Positions 8,803 through 16,388 of a stretch of DNA of 64,000 bases are shown piece after piece (the stretch's first letter is position 1; every line of letters starts with the position of its first letter). The DNA is from Klebsiella pneumoniae (GTDB lineage Bacteria; Myxococcota_A; UBA796; SXON01). A program made the translations under genes and the position numbers. The stretch spans positions 1 through 64,000 of the forward strand of contig CAMAXZ010000015.1 in assembly GCA_945862325.1 (NCBI GenBank), written 5' to 3'. A model generated the notes under the pieces. It had not been told where the DNA came from. It searched no databases and worked only from the letters and a program-made list of their open reading frames with translations.

Positions 8803-9815
8803 GCGAACACGACCTCGTGCGCCGGGTCTTCCACGACCGCGCCGACCACGAACCCGCCGAGCTCCGCGGCGACATCTGTGGCGACTTCTGGTCGTACGAC
8901 GACGATCATTCCCAAGCCGTCGTTGAACGTGCGGCGCATCGTGGCGTCGTCGAGGCCGCCGAGCGCCCGCAACAGCGCGAACACGGGCGGGCGCGGCCAC
9001 GCGCTGGCGTCGAGCCGAGCGCCGGTGCCCTCCGGGAGGCAACGCGGCAGGTTGCCCGTGATGCCGCCGCCGGTGATGTGCGCGGCGCCCTTCAGCTCGC
9101 CACGGGCGTGGAGGGCGAGCACCTCGCGCACGTAGATGCGCGTGGGCCGAAGCAGCACCTCACCGAGCGGCGCGCCGAGCGGCGCGACCTCGACGGGGTC
9201 GCGGTCCATCGGCAGGGGATCCGTGAGGCGACGCACGAGGGAGTAGCCGTTGGAGTGCACCCCGGACGACGGGATCCCCACCAGCGCGTCGCCCGGCCGC
9301 ACGCGCGACGGGTCGACCAGCGCGTCGCGCTCGACCGCGCCGACGCAGAAGCCCGCGAGGTCGTAGTGCCCCGGGGCGTACATGCCCGGCATCTCCGCCG
9401 TCTCGCCGCCGATCAGCGCGCAGCCGGCCTGGCGGCAGCCCTCCGCGATGCCCGCGACCACCTGCTCGGCCTCGTTCGGATCGAGCCGGCCCGTGGCGAA
9501 GTAGTCCAGGAAGAAGAGCGGCTCCGCGCCGACGACCACGACGTCGTTCACGCACATCGCCACGAGGTCGACCCCGATGGTGCTGGGGTTGCCGAGGCGC
9601 TGCGCGAGCAGGAGCTTGGTGCCCACGCCGTCCGTCCCGCTGACGAGCACCGGATCGCGGTAGCGTCCCATGAGCGAGAACAGGCCGCCGAAGCCGCCGA
9701 TGTCGCCGAGCACGCCCGGCCGGTACGTGCTCCGGACATGGCGGCGGATGCGATCGACCACCTCGTCCCCCGCCTCGATGTCGACCCCGGCGTCGCGGTA
9801 CGGATCGTTTTGCAT
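8799..9815 (-). CDS. purM: phosphoribosylformylglycinamidine cyclo-ligase (AIR synthetase)
   Basis: 338 residues, full length for PurM, which converts FGAM + ATP to AIR. Seen are 'YRDAGVDIEAGDEVV' at the N-terminus, 'SGTDGVGTKLLLA' near 60 with the GVGTK phosphate-binding loop, 'GGETAEMPG' near 135 and 'HITGGGITGNLPR' near 245. It is followed immediately by purN through a GTGA overlap, the usual purM-purN pairing. Catalytic regions are intact, so both are expected to be working housekeeping enzymes. Confidence 0.96.
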   Translation of the reverse strand: MQNDPYRDAGVDIEAGDEVVDRIRRHVRSTYRPGVLGDIGGFGGLFSLMGRYRDPVLVSGTDGVGTKLLLAQRLGNPSTIGVDLVAMCVNDVVVVGAEPLFFLDYFATGRLDPNEAEQVVAGIAEGCRQAGCALIGGETAEMPGMYAPGHYDLAGFCVGAVERDALVDPSRVRPGDALVGIPSSGVHSNGYSLVRRLTDPLPMDRDPVEVAPLGAPLGEVLLRPTRIYVREVLALHARGELKGAAHITGGGITGNLPRCLPEGTGARLDASAWPRPPVFALLRALGGLDDATMRRTFNDGLGMIVVVRPEVATDVAAELGGFVVGAVVEDPAHEVVFA

Positions 9816-9861
9816 CGGGCGGAGCTAACCCGCTCGGCGGGGCCCGGGCCGGGCCCGAGGC

Positions 9862-10455
9862 CTACTGGGCGCCGGAGTCCGTGGCGTCGCCCGTGTCGTC
9901 CGCCGTGTCGCCGCCGGTGTCGGCCGGCCCGCCGTCGGTGCCGTCGGCCTTGGGCGTGTAGCCGACGCCGATGGCGGGGGCGGAGGGGTACCCTGCGTCG
10001 TCCGTGGCCACCACGGCCCACTCGTAGAGGGTGTCGACCGTCGGACTGCCGTCGACCGGGATGCCGAGCCGCATGTTGCGTTCGCCGACCGTGCAGGCGT
10101 CCTCGGCCCCGTCGAAGGCGGCGGCCATGCCGGCGCCGCTCGTGTCGACCACACCGTCGAGCGTCGTGTCGACCCAGACCGTGAACGTGAGGTCGTGGAT
10201 GTCGAGGTCGGCGTCGGTGACGTTGAACTCGAGCAGGCTGGTCGGGTAGTCGACGTTGCCCTCGCTCGTCTCGTAGGTCTTGATTCCGTCGTTCGAGATC
10301 GTCACGTCGGTGACGACCGGAGCAACGCCGCCGCACGCGGGACCGGTGTCGGTGTCGACGGCCGTGTCCGTGTCGCCCTGCTCGATGGTATCGGTGTCCT
10401 TGGGATCTTCCTCTTTCGGGGCGCAGGCGAGGGTGACGACGGCGAGGAACAGCAT
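9862..10455 (-). CDS. lipoprotein with Asp/Thr-rich linker and Ig/CUB-like beta domain
   Basis: 197 residues starting MLFLAVVTLAC (Cys at 11, no charged residue before it). A GGAG Shine-Dalgarno five bases upstream fixes the start. A 'DTDT' acidic linker (about 18-40) precedes a beta-rich domain (about 45-160) carrying two Cys. A second Asp/Thr/Gly-rich low-complexity tail ends the protein. This is the general plan of surface lipoproteins here: lipid anchor, flexible acidic spacer, beta domain. No family is recognised. It is divergent from the lipase gene at 10503; the 47-base gap between them should hold both promoters. Confidence 0.78.
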   Translation of the reverse strand: MLFLAVVTLACAPKEEDPKDTDTIEQGDTDTAVDTDTGPACGGVAPVVTDVTISNDGIKTYETSEGNVDYPTSLLEFNVTDADLDIHDLTFTVWVDTTLDGVVDTSGAGMAAAFDGAEDACTVGERNMRLGIPVDGSPTVDTLYEWAVVATDDAGYPSAPAIGVGYTPKADGTDGGPADTGGDTADDTGDATDSGAQ

Positions 10456-10502
10456 GGTGACTCCTGGGGCATGTCAGCGTAGCACAGGCTAAGTGACGGT
10501 TC

Positions 10503-11285
10503 GTGTCCGAACTGCCTTCGAGCCCCCGCCGTGTGTACCGAGCGGTGCGTGACCAGCTCGGCAGCTTGCGCCGTGTCTACGCCCGCGGCAACCGTGTGGT
10601 CCGTCATGACGACTTCGCGCGCCGCCCCGAAACGGTGCTGTTGCTGCACGGTTTCTTTCAGACACGAAACGTCTGGGAGGTCATGGAGGATCGCCTCCGG
10701 TACGACGGCTACGGGGTGTTCAGCTTCGATCTGGGCGGATTGTTCGCGCGGTTCAACACCCGCAGGGCGGGCGAGCTCGCGGCGACGATCGCCGAGAAGA
10801 TCGAGCGGCTGTGCACGCGCACCGGGCTCGACCGGTTCCACGTGGTGGGCCACAGCAAAGGCGGCTTGATCGCTCGGAAGTACGTGCAGCACCACGGGGG
10901 TGACCGACGCGTGAAGTCCCTCGTGACCCTCGGCACGCCACACCACGGCACGCCGACGGCCGCGCTCGGATTGTGGATGATGGGGGCGGGCGTGCTTTCG
11001 CGCAGTCCCTACGATCTGCTGCCGAACTCGGCGTTCGTGCGAGGCCTCCGTGCGGAGCCCTGGCCGGCGTCGGTCCCGATGGTCAGCGTGTACAGCCATC
11101 ACGACGTCGTGGTGCCGTGGTGGAGCTCGGTGCTCATGCCCCGCCCGGGCGAGACCAACCTGCGCAACCGCCCGGTCACCGGGGTCGGACACACGGCGCT
11201 GACCTACGACCCCGGCGTGTACCGGATCCTCCGGCGCGAGCTCGAAGAAGCCGGGTCGGTGCGCGGAGCCGAGACGGGCGCCTGA
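10503..11285 (+). CDS. triacylglycerol lipase-like alpha/beta hydrolase
   Basis: 260 residues from GTG 10503. It resembles bacterial lipases of the LipA/PGAP1 type: 'VLLLHGFFQTRNVWE' near 45 supplies the oxyanion HG, G-H-S-K-G-G near 116-121 gives the nucleophile Ser118, and 'LVTLGTPHHGTPTA' follows. The Asp is probably in 'SVYSHHDVVVP' near 205, and the catalytic His is in 'VTGVGHTALTYDP' near 236. There is no signal peptide or lid domain, so it is either cytoplasmic or exported by an unusual route. It ends convergently with the kinase-like gene. Confidence 0.85.
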   Translation: MSELPSSPRRVYRAVRDQLGSLRRVYARGNRVVRHDDFARRPETVLLLHGFFQTRNVWEVMEDRLRYDGYGVFSFDLGGLFARFNTRRAGELAATIAEKIERLCTRTGLDRFHVVGHSKGGLIARKYVQHHGGDRRVKSLVTLGTPHHGTPTAALGLWMMGAGVLSRSPYDLLPNSAFVRGLRAEPWPASVPMVSVYSHHDVVVPWWSSVLMPRPGETNLRNRPVTGVGHTALTYDPGVYRILRRELEEAGSVRGAETGA

Positions 11286-11292
11286 GGGACGC

Positions 11293-11306
11293 GCCGGGCG
11301 CCCGGC
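11293..11306. terminator. perfect palindrome between convergent genes, possible weak terminator
   Basis: GCCGGGC is followed directly by GCCCGGC, giving a 14-base perfect palindrome in the 27-base gap between the lipase stop and the kinase-like stop. As RNA it can fold as a five-pair G+C stem with a four-base loop on either strand. There is no following U-run, so intrinsic termination is uncertain. Confidence 0.3.
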
Positions 11307-11312
11307 TCGTCG

Positions 11313-13040
11313 TCAGTTCGCGGGCGGCGGCGTGGCCGCGCCCTCGGGGGGCGCGCCGTCGGCCGGCGCGGCGCCGCCGGCCGGCGTGGCGCCGCCGGCG
11401 CCAGTGGCCTTGGTGGCGTCGGCTTCGGACAGGCAGCAGCGGAAGCCGAGCGTCCGGTCGGGCGAGCCGGGCGAGCGCTCGTCGGAGTACGAGCAGCGCG
11501 AGGCCTGTTCGGGCGTGCCCGAGCGTCCGCCCTTGATGACCTTGAACTTCGTCTGGTCCTTGCCGCCGGTCGCCGTCCATTCGCGCGCGCCACCGCTGAC
11601 GTCGAACACGCCGTAGCCGCTGCGGCAGGCATCGCCGGAGCCCGACGCGCGGTCGAGCGCGTCGTCGCGGTTGGCGTCGGGGGCGACGTCCGGCCCGCAG
11701 GCGGCGGGATCGTACGTGTTGCCGTAGGAGTAGATCGAGTTCGCCGGGCCCTTGCAGGCGCGCTCCCACTCGAGCGACGTGCACAGGCGCTTCCCGACGC
11801 CCTCACACGACTTTTGCGCCTGCTCCCACGACACGTTGGTGATGGGGTTGGCGTCTTTGCGGTTCGGCCACTCGAAGCGGTCGATGTAGTAGGCGTCGGT
11901 CTTGACCTCGGCCGCGGTCGGCTCCTTCGGGCCGGCCACCTTCTCGGCCTTCATCGCGCCGAGCACGAAGGTGCCCGCGGGGATGTAGATCATCTCCTCG
12001 TGGCCGACGAGCTTCTGCCGGACCGTGGCTTCGTCGAGGGTCGGGTTCGCCTTCGCGACCGCGGCGCGCAGGCGGGCGTCGTCGGCCTTCGCGGCGGCTT
12101 GCGGGTCGGACACGGCGAGCACCGCCACCGCGACGGCGGCCACCGCCACGACGGCGCCGATGATGATCGCGAGGGTGCGGCGGGACAGGCCGGCGACCGG
12201 GGCGTCCTCGTCCTGGAACGCGCGCTGCACGTCGTTGAGCATGTCGCGCGCGGTCGGGTAGCGGTCCTCGGCGTTCGCCGCGATGGCGATGTCGACGATG
12301 TTGTCCGCATGGTGCGGGAGATCCTCGCGGATCTGCGACGGCGACAGGTACGTGCCCATCGGCGTCTGCCCGCACAGGAGCTCGTAGAACACGACGCCGG
12401 CGCTGTAGAGGTCGCTCTGGGCCGTGCCGCCGTGGCTCGGCGACGACAGCTCCGGCGCCATGTAGCGGGCGTCGGCCGGACGCTCCGCGAGGCCCTCCTG
12501 CAGGACACCGGAGTGCACGAGGTCGGACAGTCCGAAGCCGGTGATCTTGACCGTGCGGATGGTCTTGCCCGGCCCCACCTGGCGGCTCTGCACGATCACG
12601 TTGGAGGGCTTGAGGTGGCGGTGGATGAGCCCCTTCTCGTGGGCGGCTTCGATGGCTTCGCAGATCTTGACGACGATCTGGCTCGCCTCTTGCAGCGTGA
12701 AGGGCTTCTTCTGGCCGGCGTAGTTGTCCATCAGGCGGCGCAGCGACTCGCCCTCCGCCAGCTCCATCGCGACCCACCGACGACCCGCGTGTTCGCCGCT
12801 GTCCAGGACCTTGACCAGCGCGTCGGAGTTGACGTCGCGCAGTCGCTTGAGCGTGGCGTCGGCCTGGGCGTCGGGCGCGCAGGGGCCGGAGAGGAGCTTG
12901 ACCACAACCTTCTTGCCGGTCGCGAGCGCGCGCGCCGAGTACGAGGCGCCCTGCGGGCCCTGGCCGAGGTCCGCGTCGATCTCGTACTTCTTTCCGAGAA
13001 CGTCGCCCTGCCTGAGCTTCAACGGCGGTTGGGTGGACAA
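11313..13040 (-). CDS. predicted membrane pseudokinase fused to FGE-sulfatase (SUMF1-like) domain
   Basis: 575 residues. An N-terminal Ser/Thr-kinase fold (about 15-280), one TM helix (about 286-307) and a C-terminal FGE/SUMF1 domain (about 345-540) precede an Ala/Pro/Gly tail. The ATP Lys is present (VVVKLL, Lys48) and the APE-like 'YMAPELSS' and 'SDLYSAGVV' are kept. However, the catalytic loop reads H-R-H-L-K-P-S-N (140-147) instead of HRD, and the metal-binding DFG reads G-F-G (168-170). Both changes are plain in the DNA (codons CAC and GGC). The usual phosphotransfer mechanism is therefore not expected. Topology puts the kinase fold inside and the FGE domain outside. The family is typical of myxobacteria. 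Confidence 0.88.
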   Translation of the reverse strand: MSTQPPLKLRQGDVLGKKYEIDADLGQGPQGASYSARALATGKKVVVKLLSGPCAPDAQADATLKRLRDVNSDALVKVLDSGEHAGRRWVAMELAEGESLRRLMDNYAGQKKPFTLQEASQIVVKICEAIEAAHEKGLIHRHLKPSNVIVQSRQVGPGKTIRTVKITGFGLSDLVHSGVLQEGLAERPADARYMAPELSSPSHGGTAQSDLYSAGVVFYELLCGQTPMGTYLSPSQIREDLPHHADNIVDIAIAANAEDRYPTARDMLNDVQRAFQDEDAPVAGLSRRTLAIIIGAVVAVAAVAVAVLAVSDPQAAAKADDARLRAAVAKANPTLDEATVRQKLVGHEEMIYIPAGTFVLGAMKAEKVAGPKEPTAAEVKTDAYYIDRFEWPNRKDANPITNVSWEQAQKSCEGVGKRLCTSLEWERACKGPANSIYSYGNTYDPAACGPDVAPDANRDDALDRASGSGDACRSGYGVFDVSGGAREWTATGGKDQTKFKVIKGGRSGTPEQASRCSYSDERSPGSPDRTLGFRCCLSEADATKATGAGGATPAGGAAPADGAPPEGAATPPPAN

Positions 13041-13116
13041 TGAACTCTCTCCTGCCGGGGCACGCTACCACGGACCCCGCCCGGCGTTCAAGGCGCCGGC
13101 CGCGGCCTCCGTCCGC

Positions 13117-14808
13117 TCAGGGGCCGCGTTCGGCGACGAAGAACCGTACCACCGCCAGGGCCCGCCGACGCCACTCGCGTGGGTGGATGCGGGTGGCGAA
13201 CAGCCAGTGCGCTGCGAGGCCGACGAACAGGGCCGCGGACGCCACCACGGTCGCCGCGCCGACGAGCGGCAGCACCGGCACTCCGAACGGCGCGGGCTGC
13301 CACGGCGCGATCAGCATGGCGCCGGAGAGGCCGAGCGCAAGCCCACAGATCGCGAGCGCGACCCGTGCCCCGGCGTGACGCACTTCGGCGCGCAGCGCGT
13401 CCGCGTCGGGGTCACGGGCGTTCAGGGTGATGCGCCCGCGCTCGAGGTCCAACAGGAGCTGGTTGGTCTGGGTGGGCAGGTCACGGAAGGCGGTCTGCGC
13501 GATCTGGAGGGTGCGGAGCGCGTCCAGGCCGACGCGCTCCGGGCCGAAACGGTGTTGGACCAGGCGTTGGGCCCACGGCCGGACCTCGGCGACGATGTCC
13601 ACGTCCGGACACATCCGACGCGCCATGCCGTCGACGATCGAGGTCGCCCGCGCGAGGATCGCGTACTCGCGCGGCAGCCGGATGTGGTACTGCGCGGCGA
13701 GATCGACGAACTCGGAGAGCGAGCCGCGCTCGGAGAGGCGGGCGAACGTGGCGCCCTCGTACTTCGTCATCATGCGCTCGATCTCGGCCCGAAACGCCTT
13801 GAGATCGACGCGGTCCGCGGTGGCGCCCGCCCGGTAGATCGCGAGCGCCACGCTCTCGGCGTCGCGGAACGCGAGCCCCGTGAAGACCTGGGTGAGCACG
13901 TCGCGCATCTCGCCCGTCAGGTGTCCGGTCAACCCGAAGTCCAGGAAGCAGAGCTGGCCGTTGTCGAGCAGGAGCAGGTTGCCGGGGTGGGGATCCCCGT
14001 GGAAGAAGCCGTGCTCGAAGAGCTGGTAGTACCAGGTCTCGATGATGCGGCGCAGGGCGTGCAGGCTGTCGTCCGACCCGGACGGGAGGTCGCGCAAGCG
14101 GCGCCCGATCATCCGCTCCATCACGAGGACGCGGCGCGTACACAGCGCGCGATGGATGAGCGGCGCGCGAACGCCCGCGATGTCCTTGTGATTGATCCGA
14201 AAACGGTCGCAGGCGTTCGCCTCTTGGAGGAAGTCGAGCTCCGTGGTCAGCGCGGTCTCGAACTCCTGAACGATCTCGACCGGGGTGTACAGCCCTGGCG
14301 TGTCGCCTTCGAGCAACCGCGCGAGGGTGTACAGGATGTGCAGGTCCGAACGGAGGATACGGTCGATCCCGGGGCGCTGGACCTTGACGGCGACCTCGTC
14401 GCCGTCGTGGGTGACGGCGAAGTGCACCTGCGCGATGCTCGCGCTGGCGACGGGGACGTCCGAGAATTGGGCGAAAACCGCGTCGATCGGGCGTCCGAGC
14501 TCCTCCTCCACGACGGCGCGCACCGCGGCCGCGTCCACGGTCGGCGCGGCGTCCTGGAGCGTGGTCAGCTCGGCGATGACGGCCGGCGGGAGGATGTCCG
14601 CCCGCACCGAGAGCACCTGCCCGAGCTTGATGAAGGTGGGACCGAGATCGGCGAGGGCGAGGCGCACCCGCATGGCCACGGGCGCCTCGCTCGCCGAGGT
14701 CGCCGTTTCGATGCCGAGGCGACGGGCGATCTCGCCGAACCCGTGCCGCGCGAGGACCCGCCCGACCTCGCTGACGCGGGGGAGGTCGTGAACGGAGATG
14801 TGCGCCAT
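13117..14808 (-). CDS. UbiB/ABC1-family atypical kinase
   Basis: 563 residues, usual length for UbiB/ABC1/ADCK proteins, which support isoprenoid quinone synthesis and lipid handling at the membrane. The signature K-x-G-Q motif (FIKLGQVLSVRADILP near 60), the Ala-rich nucleotide loop 'ASASIAQVH' near 123, 'VAVKVQRPG' near 137, 'HGDPHPGN' near 277 and 'FLDFGLTG' near 292 are all present. Two hydrophobic helices close the protein (about 487-540), the usual C-terminal membrane hairpin. It lies 10 bases before proS on the same strand; the pairing looks incidental. Confidence 0.93.
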   Translation of the reverse strand: MAHISVHDLPRVSEVGRVLARHGFGEIARRLGIETATSASEAPVAMRVRLALADLGPTFIKLGQVLSVRADILPPAVIAELTTLQDAAPTVDAAAVRAVVEEELGRPIDAVFAQFSDVPVASASIAQVHFAVTHDGDEVAVKVQRPGIDRILRSDLHILYTLARLLEGDTPGLYTPVEIVQEFETALTTELDFLQEANACDRFRINHKDIAGVRAPLIHRALCTRRVLVMERMIGRRLRDLPSGSDDSLHALRRIIETWYYQLFEHGFFHGDPHPGNLLLLDNGQLCFLDFGLTGHLTGEMRDVLTQVFTGLAFRDAESVALAIYRAGATADRVDLKAFRAEIERMMTKYEGATFARLSERGSLSEFVDLAAQYHIRLPREYAILARATSIVDGMARRMCPDVDIVAEVRPWAQRLVQHRFGPERVGLDALRTLQIAQTAFRDLPTQTNQLLLDLERGRITLNARDPDADALRAEVRHAGARVALAICGLALGLSGAMLIAPWQPAPFGVPVLPLVGAATVVASAALFVGLAAHWLFATRIHPREWRRRALAVVRFFVAERGP

Positions 14809-14818
14809 TCGAGCTCGG

Positions 14819-16303
14819 TCAGTAGGCGCGGGCGAACAGGGCCATGTGGGTGGCCGGGCGGCCGGAGTACACGCACGTGCGACCGGCCGCCTCGTCCTGG
14901 CCCTCGAACGGGTAGCACCGGATCGTGGCGCGCGTCTCTTCCTTCACCTTCTCCTCGGCCGCCGCGTCGTCGTGCCAGGGGACGAGGAGGAAGCCGCCGT
15001 TCTCGAGCTGCTCGAGGAACGCCGACCACGTGTCCGGACGGTGGATCCGGGCGTCGCGGGACGCGAGCGCGCGCGCGTAGAGCTCGCTTTGCATCCAGGC
15101 GAGCTTGTCGGCGACGGTGTCGACCAGGGTGTCGAGGGGGATCGCGAACTTGCCGCCGCCGCCGAAGCGCGGCGCCGCGAAGACGGCGTTGTTCTTGACG
15201 TCGCGCGGGCCGATCTCGAGGCGGAGCGGCACGCCCTTGCGCTCCCACTCGAAGTACTTCGCGCCGGGCTTGAGGTTGTCGCGGGTGTCGACGCGGACCC
15301 GGAAGCGCGGCGCGAGCATCGAGCGGACCTTCTCGGCGAACGCGAGCATGTCGGCGCGCTCCGCGTCCCCCTTCCAGATGGGCGTGACGACGACCTGGAT
15401 GGGCGCGATGGCGGGCGGGAGCACGAGCCCCGCGTCGTCGCTGTGGGTCATGATCACCGCGCCGACGAGCCGCGTCGACACGCCCCAGCTCGTGGCCCAG
15501 ACGTGCTCGCGCTCGCCGGACGGGCCCGTGAACGTGACGTCGAACGCCTTCGCGAAATTCTGGCCGAGAAAGTGGCTCGTGCCCGCCTGGAGCGCCCACC
15601 CGTTCTGCATGAGCGCTTCGATGCAGAGGGTGTCGTCGGCCCCGGCGAACCGCTCCGAGGTCGTCTTGGCGCCCTCGATGACCGGCATCGCGAGGATCTC
15701 CCGCGCGAACGCGGCGTACACCCCGAGCATCCGGCGGGTCTCCTCCAGCGCCTCGTCCTTGGTGGCGTGGGCGGTGTGGCCCTCTTGCCACAGGAACTCG
15801 GTGGTGCGGAGGAAGGGGCGCGTCTTCATCTCCCAGCGGACGACGTTCGCCCACTGGTTGATGAGGATGGGGAGATCGCGCCAGGATTGAATCCACTGGC
15901 CGTACATGTGCCAGATGATCGTCTCGGAGGTGGGCCGGATGACGAGCGGCTCTTCTAGCTTGCTCGCGGGGTCGGGCTCGACGCCGGCGCCGCCCGGGAG
16001 CGCCCGCAGGCGGTGGTGCGTGACGACGGCGCACTCCTTCGCGAACCCCTCGACGTGCTGCGCTTCCTTGGAGAGGAAGGACATCGGGATGAGCAGGGGG
16101 AAGTAAGCGTTGACGTGCCCCGTCTCCTTGAAGCGGCGATCGAGGTCGTCACGCATCGCCTCCCACAGCGCGAAGCCGTGCGGCTTGAACACCATGCACC
16201 CCTTGACCGGCGAGTAGTCGGCGAGATCGGCGGACGAGATGACGTCGAGGTACCACTGGCTGTAGTCGGCGGCGCGGGGGGTGATCGCGGATTCGGTGGA
16301 CAT
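14819..16303 (-). CDS. proS: prolyl-tRNA synthetase, archaeal/eukaryotic type (ProS type 3)
   Basis: 494 residues. Class II synthetase marks are present: 'RPTSETIIWHMYGQWI' near 125, motif 2 'VRWEMKTRPFLRTTEFLWQEGHT' near 155 and 'WATSWGVSTRLVGA' near 265. The C-terminal extension ends in Tyr (ARAY). There is no inserted editing (INS) domain between motifs 2 and 3, and the C-terminal domain is that of the archaeal/eukaryotic form, found in scattered bacteria including many myxobacteria. ATG 16303 is chosen because 'ADYSQWYLDVI' is the family start. It is divergent from tkt. Confidence 0.95.
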   Translation of the reverse strand: MSTESAITPRAADYSQWYLDVISSADLADYSPVKGCMVFKPHGFALWEAMRDDLDRRFKETGHVNAYFPLLIPMSFLSKEAQHVEGFAKECAVVTHHRLRALPGGAGVEPDPASKLEEPLVIRPTSETIIWHMYGQWIQSWRDLPILINQWANVVRWEMKTRPFLRTTEFLWQEGHTAHATKDEALEETRRMLGVYAAFAREILAMPVIEGAKTTSERFAGADDTLCIEALMQNGWALQAGTSHFLGQNFAKAFDVTFTGPSGEREHVWATSWGVSTRLVGAVIMTHSDDAGLVLPPAIAPIQVVVTPIWKGDAERADMLAFAEKVRSMLAPRFRVRVDTRDNLKPGAKYFEWERKGVPLRLEIGPRDVKNNAVFAAPRFGGGGKFAIPLDTLVDTVADKLAWMQSELYARALASRDARIHRPDTWSAFLEQLENGGFLLVPWHDDAAAEEKVKEETRATIRCYPFEGQDEAAGRTCVYSGRPATHMALFARAY

Positions 16304-16345
16304 GTGGGCTCCGAACGGGGCGTCTATCCGATGTGCGGTGACGGC

Positions 16346-16376
16346 GGGAGGCGCCGCGGTTAGACGCGCGCCTCCC
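16346..16376. promoter_or_regulatory. inverted repeat in the proS-tkt divergent gap
   Basis: GGGAGGCGC (16346-16354) is repeated as its exact complement GCGCCTCCC (16368-16376) across a 13-base spacer. It lies 12 bases before the tkt ATG, inside the 85-base gap that must hold promoters for both proS and tkt. It could be an operator, or a hairpin in the tkt leader that hides the ribosome-binding region. The arms are too G+C-rich to exclude chance. Confidence 0.35.
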
Positions 16377-16388
16377 CTGGGGCGCCTC

